Assembly (NCBI GenBank): GCA_031290855.1
Contig: JAISLM010000138.1
Location: 1 to 15,441 of the forward strand
Length of the DNA stretch: 15,441 nt
Reading direction: 5' to 3'
From: Spirochaetaceae bacterium
GTDB taxonomy: Bacteria; Spirochaetota; Spirochaetia; Treponematales; Breznakiellaceae
Below the pieces are notes generated by a model, which worked only from the letters and a program-made list of their open reading frames with translations, was not told where the DNA came from and ran no database searches. Numbering within the stretch: the stretch's first letter is position 1; each line of letters starts with the position of its first letter. Both the position numbers and the translations under genes were made by a program. Shown piece by piece: positions 14,070 to 15,441 of the stretch.

Positions 14070-14310
14070 TCAGATAATGAGCCTCCGCACGGCAAGCGCG
14101 AACCTAAGGTTCGGCGGGGTATTAAACCAGACTTTGCAAATAAAATGCTGGATCATCCGCAGGGCGGCCAGGCAGAGGACGGCGCCGGATAACACAAAAG
14201 ATACTTTTGCGTGTCCCCTGGCGTAGAGTTTCCCGGAAGCAGCCAGTCCTTTAATAAACTGTTTGCCCGTTCTACTTCAGTCCGCTTTTTATACCGTTCC
14301 TTACTTAGCG
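14070..14310 (-). pseudogene. C-terminal remnant of a DDE transposase (IS4/IS5 superfamily)
   Basis: Starting near 14305 the minus strand reads SKERYKKRTEVERANSLLKDW, an exact Y-(2)-R-(3)-E-(6)-K signature with the catalytic Glu intact. After about 14236 the frame must shift by one base to continue with KLYARGHAKVSFVLSGAVLC, then LAALRMIQHF, ending in VRRLII and TGA at 14070-14072. Both halves are typical of the end of DDE_Tnp_1 enzymes. The rest of the transposase is missing, because at its 5' side the TPR lipoprotein begins. This is a different element from the IS at 4654-5648. Confidence 0.75.
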
Positions 14311-15425
14311 GGGTCAAGCGGGGGACGAGATTCGCTTCCCCGGTCGTTATAGGCGGCGGCAAAATCCGGGTCAAGCCGTATCGCCTGGGTGTGATCGGCG
14401 ATAGCGCGGTCGTAGTCCTTCTTGCCGTAATACGCATTGCCCCGGTTGCTGTAGGCAACGGCATAATCCGGGTCAAGCCGTATCGCCTGGGTGTGATCGG
14501 CGATAGCGCGGTCGTAGTCCCCTTTGTCCTCATACGCAATGCCCCGGTTGTTATAGGCAACGGCATCATCCGGGTCAAGCCGTATCGCCTGGTCATAATC
14601 GGCGATAGCGCGGTCGTAGTCCCCTTTGCCGGCATACACACTGCCCCGGTTGCCATAGGCGTAGGCAAGATCCGGGTCAAGCCGTATCACCTGGTTATAA
14701 TCGGCGATAGCGCGGTCGTAGTCCTTCTTGCCGTAATACGCAATTCCCCGGTTGTAATACGCGGCGGCAAAATCCGGGGCAAGCCGTATCGCCTGGGTGC
14801 AATCGGCGATAGCGCGGTCGTAGTCCCCTTTGTCCTTATACGCAGCTCCCCGGTTGTTATAGGCCTCGGCATCATCCGGGTCAAGCCGTATCGCCTGGTC
14901 ATAATCGGCGATAGCGCGGTCGTAGTCCCCTTTGTCCTCATACGCATTGCCCCGGTTGTAATACGCGGCGGCAAAATCCGGGTCAAGCCGTATCGCCTGG
15001 TCATAATCGGCGATAGCGCGGTCGTAGTCCCCTTTGTCTTTATACGCAGCTCCCCGGTTGCCATAGGCGTAGGCAAAATCCGGGGCAAGCCGTATCACCT
15101 GGGTAAAATCGGCGATAGCGCGGTCGTAGTCCCCTTTGTTGCCATACGCAGTTCCCCGGTTGTAATACGCGGCGGCATAGTCGGGGTTGATCCGCAGGGC
15201 TTCGGTGTAGTCGGCGATGGCCGTTTCATAGTCGCTGCGGCTGTAAAACAATATGCCCCGCTCAAGGAACTCCTCCGCGGTTTTCGGCGCGGCAGCCGGG
15301 GGCGCATACGCCGCCGGCTGCCCGGCTTCTTCCAGGGAAAGAATGTCCGCGCTTTCGCCCGTACTGGCGCAGGAAAGCAGCGCCGCGCACAGGGCGATCC
15401 AGATTATACACAGTCTTTTTTTCAT
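14301..15425 (-). CDS. TPR-repeat lipoprotein, nine near-identical units, 3' end truncated
   Basis: 374 residues. MKKRLCIIWIALCAALLSC is a lipoprotein signal with Cys19 in LLSC. AAGGAG lies 9 nt before the ATG. After an Ala/Pro linker there are nine complete 34-residue TPR units (about 52-357), most carrying GDYDRAIADYDQAIRLDPD or a close variant. Unit 10 stops after AAAYNDRG and continues with unrelated SESRPPLDPAK, read from the transposase remnant, which also supplies the stop codon. The gene has therefore lost its original 3' end. The 102-bp DNA repeats are highly similar, which favours expansion and contraction by recombination. TPR lipoproteins act as periplasmic or surface protein-binding scaffolds; the partner is unknown. 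It is probably still translated. Confidence 0.85.
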   Translation of the reverse strand: MKKRLCIIWIALCAALLSCASTGESADILSLEEAGQPAAYAPPAAAPKTAEEFLERGILFYSRSDYETAIADYTEALRINPDYAAAYYNRGTAYGNKGDYDRAIADFTQVIRLAPDFAYAYGNRGAAYKDKGDYDRAIADYDQAIRLDPDFAAAYYNRGNAYEDKGDYDRAIADYDQAIRLDPDDAEAYNNRGAAYKDKGDYDRAIADCTQAIRLAPDFAAAYYNRGIAYYGKKDYDRAIADYNQVIRLDPDLAYAYGNRGSVYAGKGDYDRAIADYDQAIRLDPDDAVAYNNRGIAYEDKGDYDRAIADHTQAIRLDPDYAVAYSNRGNAYYGKKDYDRAIADHTQAIRLDPDFAAAYNDRGSESRPPLDPAK

Positions 15426-15441
15426 TCCTCATTGCTCCTTG

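Noticed and set aside
14153..15088. Long repetitive minus-strand frames rich in Thr/Ala/Pro (TTTALSP repeats)
   Set aside because: They are out-of-frame readings of the 102-bp TPR repeats; only the final part near 14250-14310 overlaps real transposase sequence.
14340..15270. Regular repeat array that might suggest a CRISPR
   Set aside because: The 102-bp period has no unique spacers and is in frame with TPR units of a lipoprotein.

Overview
The window most likely comes from a spirochaete of the Treponema / Breznakiellaceae type (termite-gut treponemes are the closest match from memory). The main reason is the 895-residue protein at 9882-12569, a long helical-repeat protein ending in a GreA domain, an architecture I know from treponemes. 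Other signs are spirochaete-style lipoproteins and much decayed insertion-sequence debris. This placement is inference from sequence reading; no search was run.

Layout. 1-1070: one end of a structured palindromic repeat, then a frameshifted YVTN-type beta-propeller pseudogene. 1225-4291 (+): a tight four-gene run of SsuC/TauC-type ABC permease, its ATPase with an unusual insertion, a CysK-type cysteine synthase overlapping the ATPase by ATGA, and a small MBG-like lipoprotein. No substrate-binding protein is present. 4651-5651: a dead IS5-superfamily element with terminal inverted repeats, a probable 3-bp target duplication, two frameshifts and a mutated catalytic Glu. A 158-bp MITE-like palindromic element sits just upstream of its transposase start and is also present, inverted, at 1-116. 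5780-7391 (-): an ECF transporter pair, EcfT and EcfA, preceded by a 20-codon mini-ORF and without an S component. 7770-8309 (+): a RAYT/Y1-transposase-like protein that has lost the HUH metal motif, surrounded by GGGGTCAGACCCC-type palindromes and 15-bp flanking repeats.

8493-13623 (-): a conserved housekeeping operon with a recognisable promoter: TPR protein, giant GreA fusion, CCA-adding enzyme. 13632-14310: a debris zone with two strong hairpins, a GntP-family permease truncated by short repeats, and the tail of a second DDE transposase. 14301-15425 (-): a lipoprotein with nine near-identical 34-residue TPR units whose 3' end was cut off by that transposase debris.

The functional parts are therefore a putative sulfur-compound uptake and cysteine synthesis operon, a metal or vitamin ECF module, and an RNA/transcription operon. 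Between them lie mobile-element scars. The most interesting items are the nested MITE-like element, the HUH-less RAYT-like gene with its palindromes, and the ABC ATPase insertion.
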